Shown: piece after piece, positions 1 through 8,380 of the stretch
Position numbering within the stretch: position 1 is the first letter of the stretch
Layout: every line of letters starts with the position of its first letter
DNA from: Pseudonocardia oceani
Lineage (GTDB): Bacteria; Actinomycetota; Actinomycetes; Mycobacteriales; Pseudonocardiaceae
DNA length: 64,000 nt
Direction of reading: 5' to 3'
Assembly (NCBI RefSeq): GCF_019263585.2
Contig: NZ_JADQDF010000001.1
Location: forward strand, 6,206,501 to 6,270,500
Notes under the pieces: model-generated
Told to the model about the DNA's origin: nothing
The model's input: only the letters and a program-made list of their open reading frames with translations
Database searches by the model: none
Made by a program: the position numbers and the translations under genes

Positions 1-2193
1 GCCCTCGCCGCGCTGCTGGCGCTGTTCGTGCAGGAGGGCCGCCGCCGTTTCGACGACGCCGACCCGTCGCGCCTCGTCCTCACCCACCCGCCCGCGTGGA
101 CGCCCGACCGGCTCGCCGAGCTGCGGGAGGTCGCCGCGCGGGTGCTGCCGCGCGTCGATGTCGAGCTGGTGCCCGAGCCCGTCGCGGCGGCCGTGGCGCA
201 GGGCGTCACCGGGACCGTGGCCGTCTACGACATGGGCGGGGTCACCTTCGACGCCACCGTGCTGGTGCCCGAGCCCGGCGGGTTCCGGGTGTCGGGGCGC
301 CCGGGCGGCGACCCCGACCTCGGCGGCGAGGTGTTCGACCAGCTCGTCTTCCGCCACTTCGGCTCGCAGCTCGCGCACGCCGCGCCGCAGTGGTGGGAGC
401 AGCTGACCACCGACCCGGCCCGGCTCGCGGCCGAGGCCGACCTGCTCACCGAGGCACGGCTGGCGAAGGAGGCGCTGTCGACGTTCGAGACGGCGAGCCA
501 GTACGTCGCCGGGGCCGACGCCGACGTCCACATCTCCCGCGCCGAGCTCGACGACCTCATCGGCGACGACGTGCGGCGCAGCGCGCGGGTGCTCTCCGAG
601 ACCGTCGCGGGGACGGCGGTCGACGCGGTCCTGCTCGTCGGCGGTGCCAGCCGCACGCCGCTGGTGCAGCAGGTGCTGCGCGGGGCCTACGGCGAGCGGG
701 TGCGCGTCCCGGACGACCCCAAGGGCGCGGTGGCGCTGGGAGCGGCTCGGGTGGCCGGCGGCGTCGTCCCCGCCGCCGCGGCGGCGGCAGGACCTGGCGG
801 GCGCGCTTCGGGCGGGCGCGGTGGCCCCGGTCCCGTCGCGGACCGGGCGGCGCCGGCCCCCGACCTGCCCCGGCGGGGCGCCCCGGCACCCGTCGCCGCC
901 ACCGGCCCCACCCGGCGCCCCGCCGTCGCCACCGACGTGCCCGGCGCCCCCCCGCCCGGCCCTGCCGCGCCCTTCTCCGCCCCGCCCGTCGATCTGGTCC
1001 CGCTGGCCGACGCGGTGCTCGACGCCCGCGTGGTGGCCGGGCGGCTCTACGTCTGGTCCGCCCCCGACGGTCCGGCCGGGCGGCACCGCATCTCGGTGGT
1101 CGACCCGGTCACGGGCCGGGCCGAGCGCAAGATCCGGTTCGGGCGGCTCGTCGGCTGGGCCGTCGCCGAGGGCGGGATCGTGGTGGCCGAGCGCCGCGAC
1201 GGCGCCCTGCACTGTCACACGCTCGGCGCCGACCTGTCCGTCGGCACGTCCGCGAAGCTCCCGACCCCCTACCGGCCGTTCCTGGTGGCCGCGGGCGGCG
1301 TCGCGTGGGCGGTGCTGCGCTCGCCGGACACGCGGATGACCGGGCCGCTGGAGGAGTCCGGGTCGCTGGCGGTCCAGGTGCTGCCGCTGCGGGCGGGTAC
1401 GCCCGGGCCGGTGGTGCCGCTGGGTCCCGCGCTCTTCGACTACGTCGACGGCACCCGCCGCCTGCTCGACCCCGCCGGGTCCGGGAGCGCGGTCCCCTCG
1501 CTGCTGGGCGACGGCCGCTCGGTGGCGCTGGTGCTCGGTCGCGGCGGCCGCCAGAGGATGCTGCTGGTCGGCCCGGCCGGTGAGGTCGTGCCGGTGGGCG
1601 AGGAGACCGCGGTGCGGCAGGTGCTCGCCGCGGGCGGGCGGCGCCTGCTCGCCACCGCGGCCGGGCTGGAGCACCGTTCCGATCCCCGCGGCGCCGATCC
1701 CCGCGGCGCCGATCCGCGTGGCGCCGATCCGCGTGGCGCGTCACCCCGCGGCACCGACCGCCGCCCGGTCCTCCCGCGGCCGCCCACCGGTGACGCCCGC
1801 TGGGTCCTCGCCGGGCGCCAGCCGTTCGCGGTGTCGGTCGACCGCCTCTCCCCCGGCCGCGGCCTCGCCGTGCACGCCCTCGTCGAGGGCGGGTTGCGCG
1901 AGCTGGGGCGCTACCCGTCGCTGCTGGGCTCCCCCGCGGGCGCCCGCCCGGACGAGGCACCGCGCGTGCGCGCCGACGGCGAGTCGCTGCTCCTGGGCAC
2001 CGGCGACGGCGCGGGCGGCTCGCGGCTCGTCGCCGCCGACGGCGCCGGCACCCGGGTGCTCGTGGCCGCGCGCGGCTGGCTGGAGCCGGTGGGGCGGGCG
2101 GCGGGCGCGCTGGTGGCCCGGCACGTCCCCGGTGCCGCGCCCGGCGACTCCTGCTCTGACCTCGGCCTGCTCGTCCGCGTCCCGGGCCGCTGA
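1..2193 (+). CDS. Hsp70-like (DnaK-family) ATPase with unusual C-terminus, 5' partial
   Basis: Reading frame is open from base 1, so the N-terminus (phosphate-1 loop) lies outside the window. The visible part has Hsp70 actin-fold signatures: a phosphate-2 like YDMGGVTFDATV near residue 77 and an adenosine motif LLVGGASRTP near residue 211. No recognisable DnaK substrate-binding domain follows. Instead there is an Ala/Pro/Gly linker (about 260-330) and then about 400 residues of short beta-like blades, possibly a propeller, containing a DPRGA repeat run. It probably couples ATP hydrolysis to binding of an unknown client. It converges on the dynamin-like operon with a gap of only 22 bases, which suggests a shared stress or membrane role (inference). 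Confidence 0.85.
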   Translation, partial: ALAALLALFVQEGRRRFDDADPSRLVLTHPPAWTPDRLAELREVAARVLPRVDVELVPEPVAAAVAQGVTGTVAVYDMGGVTFDATVLVPEPGGFRVSGRPGGDPDLGGEVFDQLVFRHFGSQLAHAAPQWWEQLTTDPARLAAEADLLTEARLAKEALSTFETASQYVAGADADVHISRAELDDLIGDDVRRSARVLSETVAGTAVDAVLLVGGASRTPLVQQVLRGAYGERVRVPDDPKGAVALGAARVAGGVVPAAAAAAGPGGRASGGRGGPGPVADRAAPAPDLPRRGAPAPVAATGPTRRPAVATDVPGAPPPGPAAPFSAPPVDLVPLADAVLDARVVAGRLYVWSAPDGPAGRHRISVVDPVTGRAERKIRFGRLVGWAVAEGGIVVAERRDGALHCHTLGADLSVGTSAKLPTPYRPFLVAAGGVAWAVLRSPDTRMTGPLEESGSLAVQVLPLRAGTPGPVVPLGPALFDYVDGTRRLLDPAGSGSAVPSLLGDGRSVALVLGRGGRQRMLLVGPAGEVVPVGEETAVRQVLAAGGRRLLATAAGLEHRSDPRGADPRGADPRGADPRGASPRGTDRRPVLPRPPTGDARWVLAGRQPFAVSVDRLSPGRGLAVHALVEGGLRELGRYPSLLGSPAGARPDEAPRVRADGESLLLGTGDGAGGSRLVAADGAGTRVLVAARGWLEPVGRAAGALVARHVPGAAPGDSCSDLGLLVRVPGR
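1681..1740 (+). repeat. Four 15-bp in-frame tandem repeats (DPRGA)
   Basis: Four consecutive 15-base units, nearly identical (the first two differ from the last two by third-position changes), encode DPRGA four times inside the C-terminal region of the Hsp70-like protein. A unit length divisible by three means that copy number can change without a frameshift. Confidence 0.9.
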
Positions 2194-2215
2194 CTCGGCG
2201 CGGGCCGAGGGCGGG

Positions 2216-4093
2216 TCAGGCCGGCGCCGCCTTCAGCTCCGCCGCCAGCGCGGCCGAGAGCTCCTTGCCGCGCCGCTCCGCCTCCACGAGGGTGTCGAGG
2301 CGCTCCTGGGCGGCCGCGGCGGCCTTGCGACGCACTGCGGCGTCCTGCGCGGCGAGCCCGGCCAGCTCGCGGCGGCGGGCGTCGAGCTCCTGCTGGCGCG
2401 TGGCGAACGCGGCGTCGACGGCGTGCTCGGCCTCCCCCCGCCACGCCGCCACGGCCTGCTCGATCGCCACCGACGTCTCCCCGGTCGCGACGCTGAACGC
2501 GTCGCCGAGGGCCTTCGTCAGGGCGAGACGGTTGCGGGTGGCCTCGGCGACGCGGCGGCGGTGCGCGAGCAGCGTGCCGGCGAGCAGGCCGCCCAGCGCG
2601 ATCGGCGCGAGGATCGGCAGCCCGAACGCGAGCCCGACGAACGCGTGCGAGGACAGGAACCCGACGCTGCTGGCCATCATCAGCGCCGGGATGCCCTCAC
2701 CGATGACGTCGAACTTCCCGCCCGGCCCCTCCGCCTGCAGCGACCCCGGCGCGCGCACCGGCGCCTCCATGACGACGCGGTCGAGCTCCCCGGGGTCGAC
2801 GCCCATCTCGGCGAGGTAGCGGGGCAGCGCCTCGGCGACGGTGCGCTCGGTGTCGGCGGCGATCTCCTGCCAGGCCGCGCCCAGGGTGCGCTCGATGCTC
2901 TCGGGCAGCGTCGCGGCGTAGGCGGTGACGGCCGCGGGCGTGGTGAGGCCGCCGATCTCGCGCTCGTAGCCGCGCCGGTAGGCGTCCAGGCGCGCCCGGG
3001 CCCGGTTGGCGACCCGGCGGCCGATCAGCTGGTGGTCGATGGCGCGGCGGCGCCGCTCGCGGCGCAGCGCGGCGAGCTGGGCCAACTCCTCCTCGACGGC
3101 GGCGCGGCGGATCTCGACGCCGTCGTCCCCGTCGACGGCGGCGCGGTCCTGCTCGGGCTCGGACAGCGCCCGGATCCCCGCGACGGCCAGCCCGAGCACC
3201 CCGCCCGCGCGCACCAGCTCGCGCCGCTCGGTGCAGCGCCGCACGTGCCGGCGCAGCCCGGGCAGGCCGCTGCGCTCCAGGCGCGCCCGGGCCCGCTCGG
3301 TGTGCCCGGCCGCCTCCAGCGACAGCGCGGCCTCGCCGAGCTTGGCGCTGACCGGCAGCCACGGCGCCTCCAGCAGCCGGGCGGCCACCTCGGGGGCGAG
3401 CCCCGGCCCGTCCGGGCCGCAGAACCGGGTGAGCCGCTCGCGGTTCTCGCGCAGCAGCTCGCGCCACGACGTCGAGTCCTCGACCTTGGTCAGCACGAAC
3501 GCCACCGACAGGATCCGGTCGGCGGCCTCGGCGAGGAACTCCAGCTCGTGGCGCAGGATCGGCTGGTCCTGCGCGCTCACCGCGAACAGCAGGGCGTCGG
3601 CGCGGGCCAGCGCGCCCATCGTGGCGTGGCGGTGGCCCAGGGTGAGGCTGTCGACGCCGGGGGTGTCGACCAGGCACAGCCCGTCGAGCAACGGCTCGTC
3701 GATCGTCACCTCCAGGCCGGTGACCTCCCGCAGCACCGCCGGGTCACCGAGCACCGAGGCGTAGGCGGGCAGCTCGGAGGGGTCGACGTCGACGCGGGTG
3801 CCGTCGCTGCGCAGCACCGTCACCGTCAGCCCGGGCCCGCGCGTGACGGCCACCTGGGTGTGGGTGGCGATGTCGGCGTCGACGGGCAGCAGGTCGGGGT
3901 GCCCGACCAGGCAGTTGAGCAGCCGGCTCTTGCCGCGCTTCTGCGCCCCGGCCAGCACGACGGTGGTGGTGGCGTCCTTCCAGCGCCCGGCCTGCTCGGC
4001 CAGCGGCAGGCGCAGGTCCTCCCGGCCGGCGGCCTTCGCCAGCCCGTGCACCTCGTTGGCGAGCCGGAGCACCCCGGCCACGGTCCCGCTCAT
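2216..4093 (-). CDS. Dynamin-like GTPase A (membrane-associated)
   Basis: A 625-aa large GTPase. G1 is GAQKRGKS near residue 50, G2 is a Thr in IATHTQVA, G3 is DTPGVDS, and a TKVED segment serves as G4. A hydrophobic double segment at about residues 460-515 (two helices around GLAFGLPILAPIALGG) could be a membrane insertion paddle, and Arg/Ala/Glu-rich coiled coil follows to the end. It is the last gene of a three-gene minus-strand operon, 28 bases after dynamin B. The arrangement resembles tandem bacterial dynamins such as Streptomyces DynAB or mycobacterial IniA/IniC, which remodel or protect membranes. Orthology to those is not established here. Confidence 0.85.
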   Translation of the reverse strand: MSGTVAGVLRLANEVHGLAKAAGREDLRLPLAEQAGRWKDATTTVVLAGAQKRGKSRLLNCLVGHPDLLPVDADIATHTQVAVTRGPGLTVTVLRSDGTRVDVDPSELPAYASVLGDPAVLREVTGLEVTIDEPLLDGLCLVDTPGVDSLTLGHRHATMGALARADALLFAVSAQDQPILRHELEFLAEAADRILSVAFVLTKVEDSTSWRELLRENRERLTRFCGPDGPGLAPEVAARLLEAPWLPVSAKLGEAALSLEAAGHTERARARLERSGLPGLRRHVRRCTERRELVRAGGVLGLAVAGIRALSEPEQDRAAVDGDDGVEIRRAAVEEELAQLAALRRERRRRAIDHQLIGRRVANRARARLDAYRRGYEREIGGLTTPAAVTAYAATLPESIERTLGAAWQEIAADTERTVAEALPRYLAEMGVDPGELDRVVMEAPVRAPGSLQAEGPGGKFDVIGEGIPALMMASSVGFLSSHAFVGLAFGLPILAPIALGGLLAGTLLAHRRRVAEATRNRLALTKALGDAFSVATGETSVAIEQAVAAWRGEAEHAVDAAFATRQQELDARRRELAGLAAQDAAVRRKAAAAAQERLDTLVEAERRGKELSAALAAELKAAPA

Positions 4094-4121
4094 GTCGCAG
4101 CCTCTTCCACGTCCCGGCCCC

Positions 4122-6035
4122 TCATTCGACGGCCCCCTCGCGCTCCGGCACCCGGTCGAGCGCGACGGCCTCCAGCGCCGCGCAGACCGCCTGCACGGCG
4201 CGCCGCTCCGCCACCGGCAGGGGTCGGTGCAGCAGCACCCGGAACCGCGCGGCGAGCACCGCCGCGGAGCCGGGCTCCGCGGCGTCGCCGGGTCCGGACG
4301 ACTCGCGCAGCCGCACCACGGCCGCCCGCTCGGGGTCGCCGAGCAGCGGCGACGCGGCGAGGGCGTCGAGCCGGTCGGGGTCGATCCCGGTCCAGCCGGG
4401 CCTGCGGTGCAGGCGCGTCGGGTCGGGCACGGTGACGGGAGCCACGGGGACCGGGGCGGGCACGGGCACCCCGCCCGCGGTCGCCAGCGCGGCCGCGGCG
4501 ATGTCCTCCAGCGCGCCGAGGACGTCGCGGGCGCGCTGCCCGCCGACCGTCGGCCCGGCCAGCGCGACGACCCGCCGCCACCGCCGCGACGCCTCCCCCG
4601 CCGCCGCGACGACGTCGGCGGCCGTGCAGGTCAGGGGCAGCCCGAGGCCGGCGGCGGGGTCGTCGAAGCGGGCCAGGCGCATCAGCTCGGCCGTCATCTG
4701 CTCGTCCAGGCGCAGCTGGCCGCGCCCGAGCGCGGCGCACGCGGCGAGGATCCGCAGGCCGCGCAGCCCGGCGACCACCGGCCGGTTCTCGTCGACGGCC
4801 TCGCGCAGCTCCGCGACCAGCCCGGCGTCGGCGGGGTCGACCTCGCGCCGGGTGAGACCGCGCAGGCGCACGACCGCGGCGAAGGCCTTGAGGCGCCCGG
4901 CGTGGCGGGCGAAGCGGTCGAGCACGTCGGCCAGGGTGCGCGGCAGCTCGGGGCCGCTGCTGTCGGCCTCCCAGACGACGGTGCCGCTCTCGGGCGAGAC
5001 GTCGGCACCGTAGCCGGAGCAGCCGGCGAGCCAGCGGTGCAGCTCGGCGGGCCCGGTCGCGGGCCGCTTGCGCAGCCGGGCGACGGCCTCGCGGATGCCG
5101 TAGCGGTGCAGGCGGGCGACGAGGACCGCGCGCGTGGGGAGGTCGACGGGCCCGAAGGCCTCGCCACCGTCGGCACCGGTGAACTCGTCGAGGTCGAGCA
5201 GCAGGTCGTCGAGCTCGTCGGGGGGCAGGGCCGCGAGCTCGCGCAGTGCCCCGACCTCGGCCGGGCCCAGCAGGTTGCCGCGGGCGGTCTCGGCGAGCAG
5301 GCCGATCACCGGGGCGACGTCGAGCACGCGCCCGCCGAGGTCGGCCGAGGCCTTCGCGACGAGCCGGCGCGCGGTGGGCCACGGGTCCTCGTCGCCGTCG
5401 CCGCGGCGGTCGATCTGGGTGAGCACGGCGGCGGTGTTGACGGCGGTCATCCCGCACGCCGCCGACAGCGCCCGGAACTCCTCGAGGGTGTCGGCGTCGA
5501 AGCGCTGCACGTACCGCAGGACGTAGAGCAGGGCCTGCGCGTGCTCGGCGGCGGCGTCACCGAACAGCAGCCGCCGGGTGGCCTCCTCGTTCTCCGCGGA
5601 GACGGTGTTGACGCCGGGCGTGTCGATGATCGTGACGGTGCGCAGGGCCGGATCGTCGAGCTGCACGCGCAGCCGTAGCACCGCCGACGGGCCGACGCCG
5701 AGGTCGGCGGGCAGCCGCCCGTCCTGCAGCGCGAGCCGGCGCACCGAGCCGTCGACGCACTCGACGAGCACGACGCCGTCGCGCTCCCCGTGCTCGTACC
5801 AGGTGACCAGCCGGGTGCACTCCCCCGCGTCGGCCGGCGCCACCGACCGGCGCAGCATCGCGTTGATCAGGGTCGACTTCCCCGCGCTGACCGCTCCGGC
5901 CACCGCCAGCTGCAGCGGCCGGTCGAGCTGGCGGCCGACGGCCTCCAGCTCGGTGCGCAGGCGCGGGTCGCGGGCCCGCACGGCGCCGCCGCGGCAGAGC
6001 TCGCGCAGGGCGGCGAGCGGGTCGGTCCCGCTCAC
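4122..6035 (-). CDS. Dynamin-like GTPase B
   Basis: A 637-aa GTPase with G1 GAVSAGKS near residue 46, a switch-I Thr in GECTRLVT, G3 DTPGVNT near 139 and G4 TQID. No clear transmembrane stretch is visible, unlike the downstream partner, so the two may form a soluble/membrane heteromeric pair (inference). The start overlaps the stop of the acidic upstream gene by 4 bases (ATGA), which implies translational coupling. The C-terminal third is Ala/Arg-rich helix. Confidence 0.85.
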   Translation of the reverse strand: MSGTDPLAALRELCRGGAVRARDPRLRTELEAVGRQLDRPLQLAVAGAVSAGKSTLINAMLRRSVAPADAGECTRLVTWYEHGERDGVVLVECVDGSVRRLALQDGRLPADLGVGPSAVLRLRVQLDDPALRTVTIIDTPGVNTVSAENEEATRRLLFGDAAAEHAQALLYVLRYVQRFDADTLEEFRALSAACGMTAVNTAAVLTQIDRRGDGDEDPWPTARRLVAKASADLGGRVLDVAPVIGLLAETARGNLLGPAEVGALRELAALPPDELDDLLLDLDEFTGADGGEAFGPVDLPTRAVLVARLHRYGIREAVARLRKRPATGPAELHRWLAGCSGYGADVSPESGTVVWEADSSGPELPRTLADVLDRFARHAGRLKAFAAVVRLRGLTRREVDPADAGLVAELREAVDENRPVVAGLRGLRILAACAALGRGQLRLDEQMTAELMRLARFDDPAAGLGLPLTCTAADVVAAAGEASRRWRRVVALAGPTVGGQRARDVLGALEDIAAAALATAGGVPVPAPVPVAPVTVPDPTRLHRRPGWTGIDPDRLDALAASPLLGDPERAAVVRLRESSGPGDAAEPGSAAVLAARFRVLLHRPLPVAERRAVQAVCAALEAVALDRVPEREGAVE

Positions 6036-6424
6036 CAGCCCGTTCCGGGGTCGCCGTCGTGGTGCGGGTCGGTGCCCGGGCCGGTGCCGTCCGTGCCGTC
6101 GTGCGCGTCGTCGCCGCCGTCGTGCCCGCCGTCGTGACCGGTGTGGTCGTCGGCCACGACGAGGTCGTCGGGCAGGCCGTCGGTGTCGGTGTGGCCGTAG
6201 CCGTCGGCGGGATCGGTGTCGTCGAACAGGGCGAGGTCGCCCGGGTCGTCGGCGCCCTCGTCGGTGCCGCCGGCGAACAGGTCGTCGGGGGGCAGCAGCT
6301 CGGACCCGTCGCCCCCCTCCGCGGCGAAGGTGCGCGCGAACATCGCGTCGGACCCGTCGGGCGGGGTGACGCCGTCGAACAGCAGTTCGCGCAGGGCGTC
6401 GCGGGACGCCATGTCGTCGGTCAT
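6032..6424 (-). CDS. Small acidic Asp/Gly/His-rich protein, first gene of dynamin operon
   Basis: A 130-aa protein of unknown function. The first 45 residues could form an amphipathic domain (RDALRELLFDGVTPPDG). The remainder is disordered and dominated by Asp, Gly and His, for example HTGHDGGHDGGDDAHDG, which could bind divalent metal. Its stop codon overlaps the start of dynamin B (ATGA), so it is co-translated with the GTPases. In mycobacteria the dynamin-like iniA and iniC are preceded by the glycine-rich iniB; a similar helper role is possible, but I see no sequence homology that I could claim. Confidence 0.7.
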   Translation of the reverse strand: MTDDMASRDALRELLFDGVTPPDGSDAMFARTFAAEGGDGSELLPPDDLFAGGTDEGADDPGDLALFDDTDPADGYGHTDTDGLPDDLVVADDHTGHDGGHDGGDDAHDGTDGTGPGTDPHHDGDPGTGW

Positions 6425-6522
6425 CGCCTTCTCCGTTCGTCGTGGTCCACTATGGCTAACGATCCGCGGCCGTGCCGCGAACTGTGTTCTGACGACCCGA
6501 TCCGGCTGCCCTCAGGAGGACG

Positions 6523-7083
6523 ATGTCCACGGGACCGTTCCCCGAGCCGGACGACGCCGGCGACGAGGCCGCGCTGGTCCGGGCCGCGCAGGCCGGCGAC
6601 CAGCAGGCGTTCAAGGCCCTCTGGAAGGCCTCCGAGCGCCAGGCGCACGCCCTGTGCCTGCGCCTGACCGGCAACCGCACCGACGCCGCCGACGCCCTGC
6701 AGGAGTGCCAGATCGCGGTCTGGCGCAACCTGCACCGCTTCGAGCACCGCTGCCCGTTCGGGGCGTGGGTGTTCACGATCGCCCGCAACGCCGCGCTGAG
6801 CGTCATCCGCTCGCGCGGTCGCCGGCCCGAGACCACCCTCGACGACTTCGAGGACCGGCCCCGCGACTCGCAGGCCGCGCCGTTCGCCGACGTGCTGGTG
6901 GAGACGATGGCCGTGCAGGACGCGCTGGAGACGCTGCCCGCGAAGCACCGCGAGGCGCTGCTCCTGTGGGTCGGTGGGCTGTCCTACGCGCAGGTCGCGG
7001 AGCTGATGGACGCCCCGCTCAACAGTGTGAAGGTGTGGATCCACCGGGCCCGGACCGCGCTGCGCGAGCAGCTGGGGCGCTGA
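6523..7083 (+). CDS. ECF-type RNA polymerase sigma factor
   Basis: A 186-aa sigma-70 family protein. Region 2 spans about residues 24-95 (DALQECQIAVWRNLHRF, then PFGAWVFTIARNAALSVIR). Region 4 spans about 125-185 (LPAKHREALLLWVGGLSYAQ and a helix-turn-helix ending in SVKVWIHRARTALREQL). The ATG is preceded by a strong AGGAGGA Shine-Dalgarno at 6514-6520. No anti-sigma gene is adjacent. The gene is divergent from the acidic protein/dynamin operon across a 98-bp intergenic region, so it may control that operon (inference). Confidence 0.9.
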   Translation: MSTGPFPEPDDAGDEAALVRAAQAGDQQAFKALWKASERQAHALCLRLTGNRTDAADALQECQIAVWRNLHRFEHRCPFGAWVFTIARNAALSVIRSRGRRPETTLDDFEDRPRDSQAAPFADVLVETMAVQDALETLPAKHREALLLWVGGLSYAQVAELMDAPLNSVKVWIHRARTALREQLGR

Positions 7084-7104
7084 CTGCGGCATCTCGGCTC
7101 CTCT

Positions 7105-7126
7105 CCGGTGGACGTGCTCTCACCGG
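7105..7126. terminator. Possible stem-loop between converging sigma and eis genes
   Basis: A 6-bp perfect stem (CCGGTG/CACCGG) with a 10-base loop lies 21 bases after the sigma-factor stop, flanked by partly pairing C/T- and G/A-rich sides. There is no U tract, as is common for actinobacterial terminators. This is weak evidence. Confidence 0.35.
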
Positions 7127-7174
7127 GAGGGACGCCGCGCGGGGGCCCCGGGTTACAGCGGGTTCGGAAATTCT

Positions 7175-8380
7175 TCAGAAGTACGTCCCGCACCACGGCG
7201 CACGGTCGGTGGCGAACAGCGCGTCGGCGCGGGCCGGGGCGCCCGCGTCGTGCACCCGCCACCACCCCGTGGCCGCGAGCAGCGACGGCGCGCGGTCACC
7301 GAGGTAGGCCATCGCCAGCGCGTCGACGTCGCACTCCAGCTCGGGCTCGGCCCGCACGCGCTCGGCCGGGCCGTCGCCGATCCGGTAGACGCCGTCGTTG
7401 GCGGGCAGCACGCGGTCGTGCACGCCGACCAGCACGGGCCGGGCCGGCTCCCACGTCCGCGCGGCCAGCGCCGCCGGTACGTCGACCAGCCGCAGCCACG
7501 TCTCGTCCTCGACCTCGGAGACCGCGCAGTCGCGGGGGTCGGCGAGGAGCAGCTCCAGCGGCTCGTCGACGGGCCGCAGCCAGCCCTCGACGCGGTCCAC
7601 CAGGTCGATCCCGGTGAGGAACGCCCAGAGCCCGGCGACGGCGTCGACGGAGTCGGCGTGCAGGTCCGACACGCGCAGCGTGCGGTGCGAGAACGACCCC
7701 GGCGCGGTCGGGGAGGCCACGGCGAACCCGTCGTCGCCGCCCGGGCCGGTGTGCACGGCCACGACGAGGTGCTCGCCCTTCGCCACCCGCTGCCCGACCG
7801 GGCGCCACCACCACGCCTCCGGGCGGGTGATGCCGCCGGGGCGCCGCAGCGCCAGCGCGTCGTGCAGCGCGGTGAGCGTCGGCAGGACGTCGTCGCCGAC
7901 GACCACGCGCACCGATCCTGCGGGCTCGCGGCGCCAGCCCTTTTCGGTGCCGCGGACGGCGACCTCGCGGCCGCGGCTGGCCACCCCGTAGCCGAAGCGG
8001 CCGTAGATCCGCGCCTCGCTCGCGCGCAGCGACGCCAGCGGCTCGCCCCGGGCGGCGGTGTCGGCCAGCAGCGTGCGCATCATCGTCGAGAGGACGCCGC
8101 GGCGGGTGCGGTCGGGCCGCACCCCGACGCGGGTGACGGCCGCCGTGTCCAGGGCGGCGCCGCCGGGCACCCCGGTGCGCGTCGGGAACGAGGTGGCGGT
8201 GCCGACGAGGTCGCGCCCCTCGGACACGCCGAACGTGCGGCCGGGGCTGTAGCTCTGGGCAGCGCGGTCCCAGTCGGCGTCCGGGACGGCGTCCTGGTGG
8301 ATGGTGGCGGCGAACAGCCGGTGCGCGGCCCGCAGCTCGTCGGGCCCGACCACGTGCACGGGGACGGGAGCGGGGACCAT
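7175..8380 (-). CDS. eis: Eis-family GNAT N-acetyltransferase
   Basis: A 401-aa protein matching the tripartite Eis family: an N-terminal GNAT domain with an acetyl-CoA loop around VRPDRTRRGVLSTMM, a middle GNAT-like domain, and an SCP2-like C-terminal domain. It ends in Phe, whose carboxylate acts in catalysis in characterised Eis proteins. It contains the family segment EARIYGRFGYG. Known members multi-acetylate amines, including aminoglycosides, or lysine side chains; the native substrate here is unknown. The start ATG overlaps the last base of the upstream DUF4333 gene stop (TGATG), so the two are co-translated. Confidence 0.85.
   Translation of the reverse strand: MVPAPVPVHVVGPDELRAAHRLFAATIHQDAVPDADWDRAAQSYSPGRTFGVSEGRDLVGTATSFPTRTGVPGGAALDTAAVTRVGVRPDRTRRGVLSTMMRTLLADTAARGEPLASLRASEARIYGRFGYGVASRGREVAVRGTEKGWRREPAGSVRVVVGDDVLPTLTALHDALALRRPGGITRPEAWWWRPVGQRVAKGEHLVVAVHTGPGGDDGFAVASPTAPGSFSHRTLRVSDLHADSVDAVAGLWAFLTGIDLVDRVEGWLRPVDEPLELLLADPRDCAVSEVEDETWLRLVDVPAALAARTWEPARPVLVGVHDRVLPANDGVYRIGDGPAERVRAEPELECDVDALAMAYLGDRAPSLLAATGWWRVHDAGAPARADALFATDRAPWCGTYF

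Noticed and set aside
1580..4435. A 951-aa plus-strand frame across the Hsp70 3' end and dynamin A
   Set aside because: Composition is Ala/Arg/Gly/Leu repeat-like with no domain; it is antisense to a well-supported GTPase. Similar long shadows occur throughout because of high GC.
6479..6489. GAAC-TGT-GTTC before the ECF sigma gene as a LexA box
   Set aside because: Actinobacterial SOS boxes need a 4-base centre (GAAC-N4-GTTC); this centre is 3.
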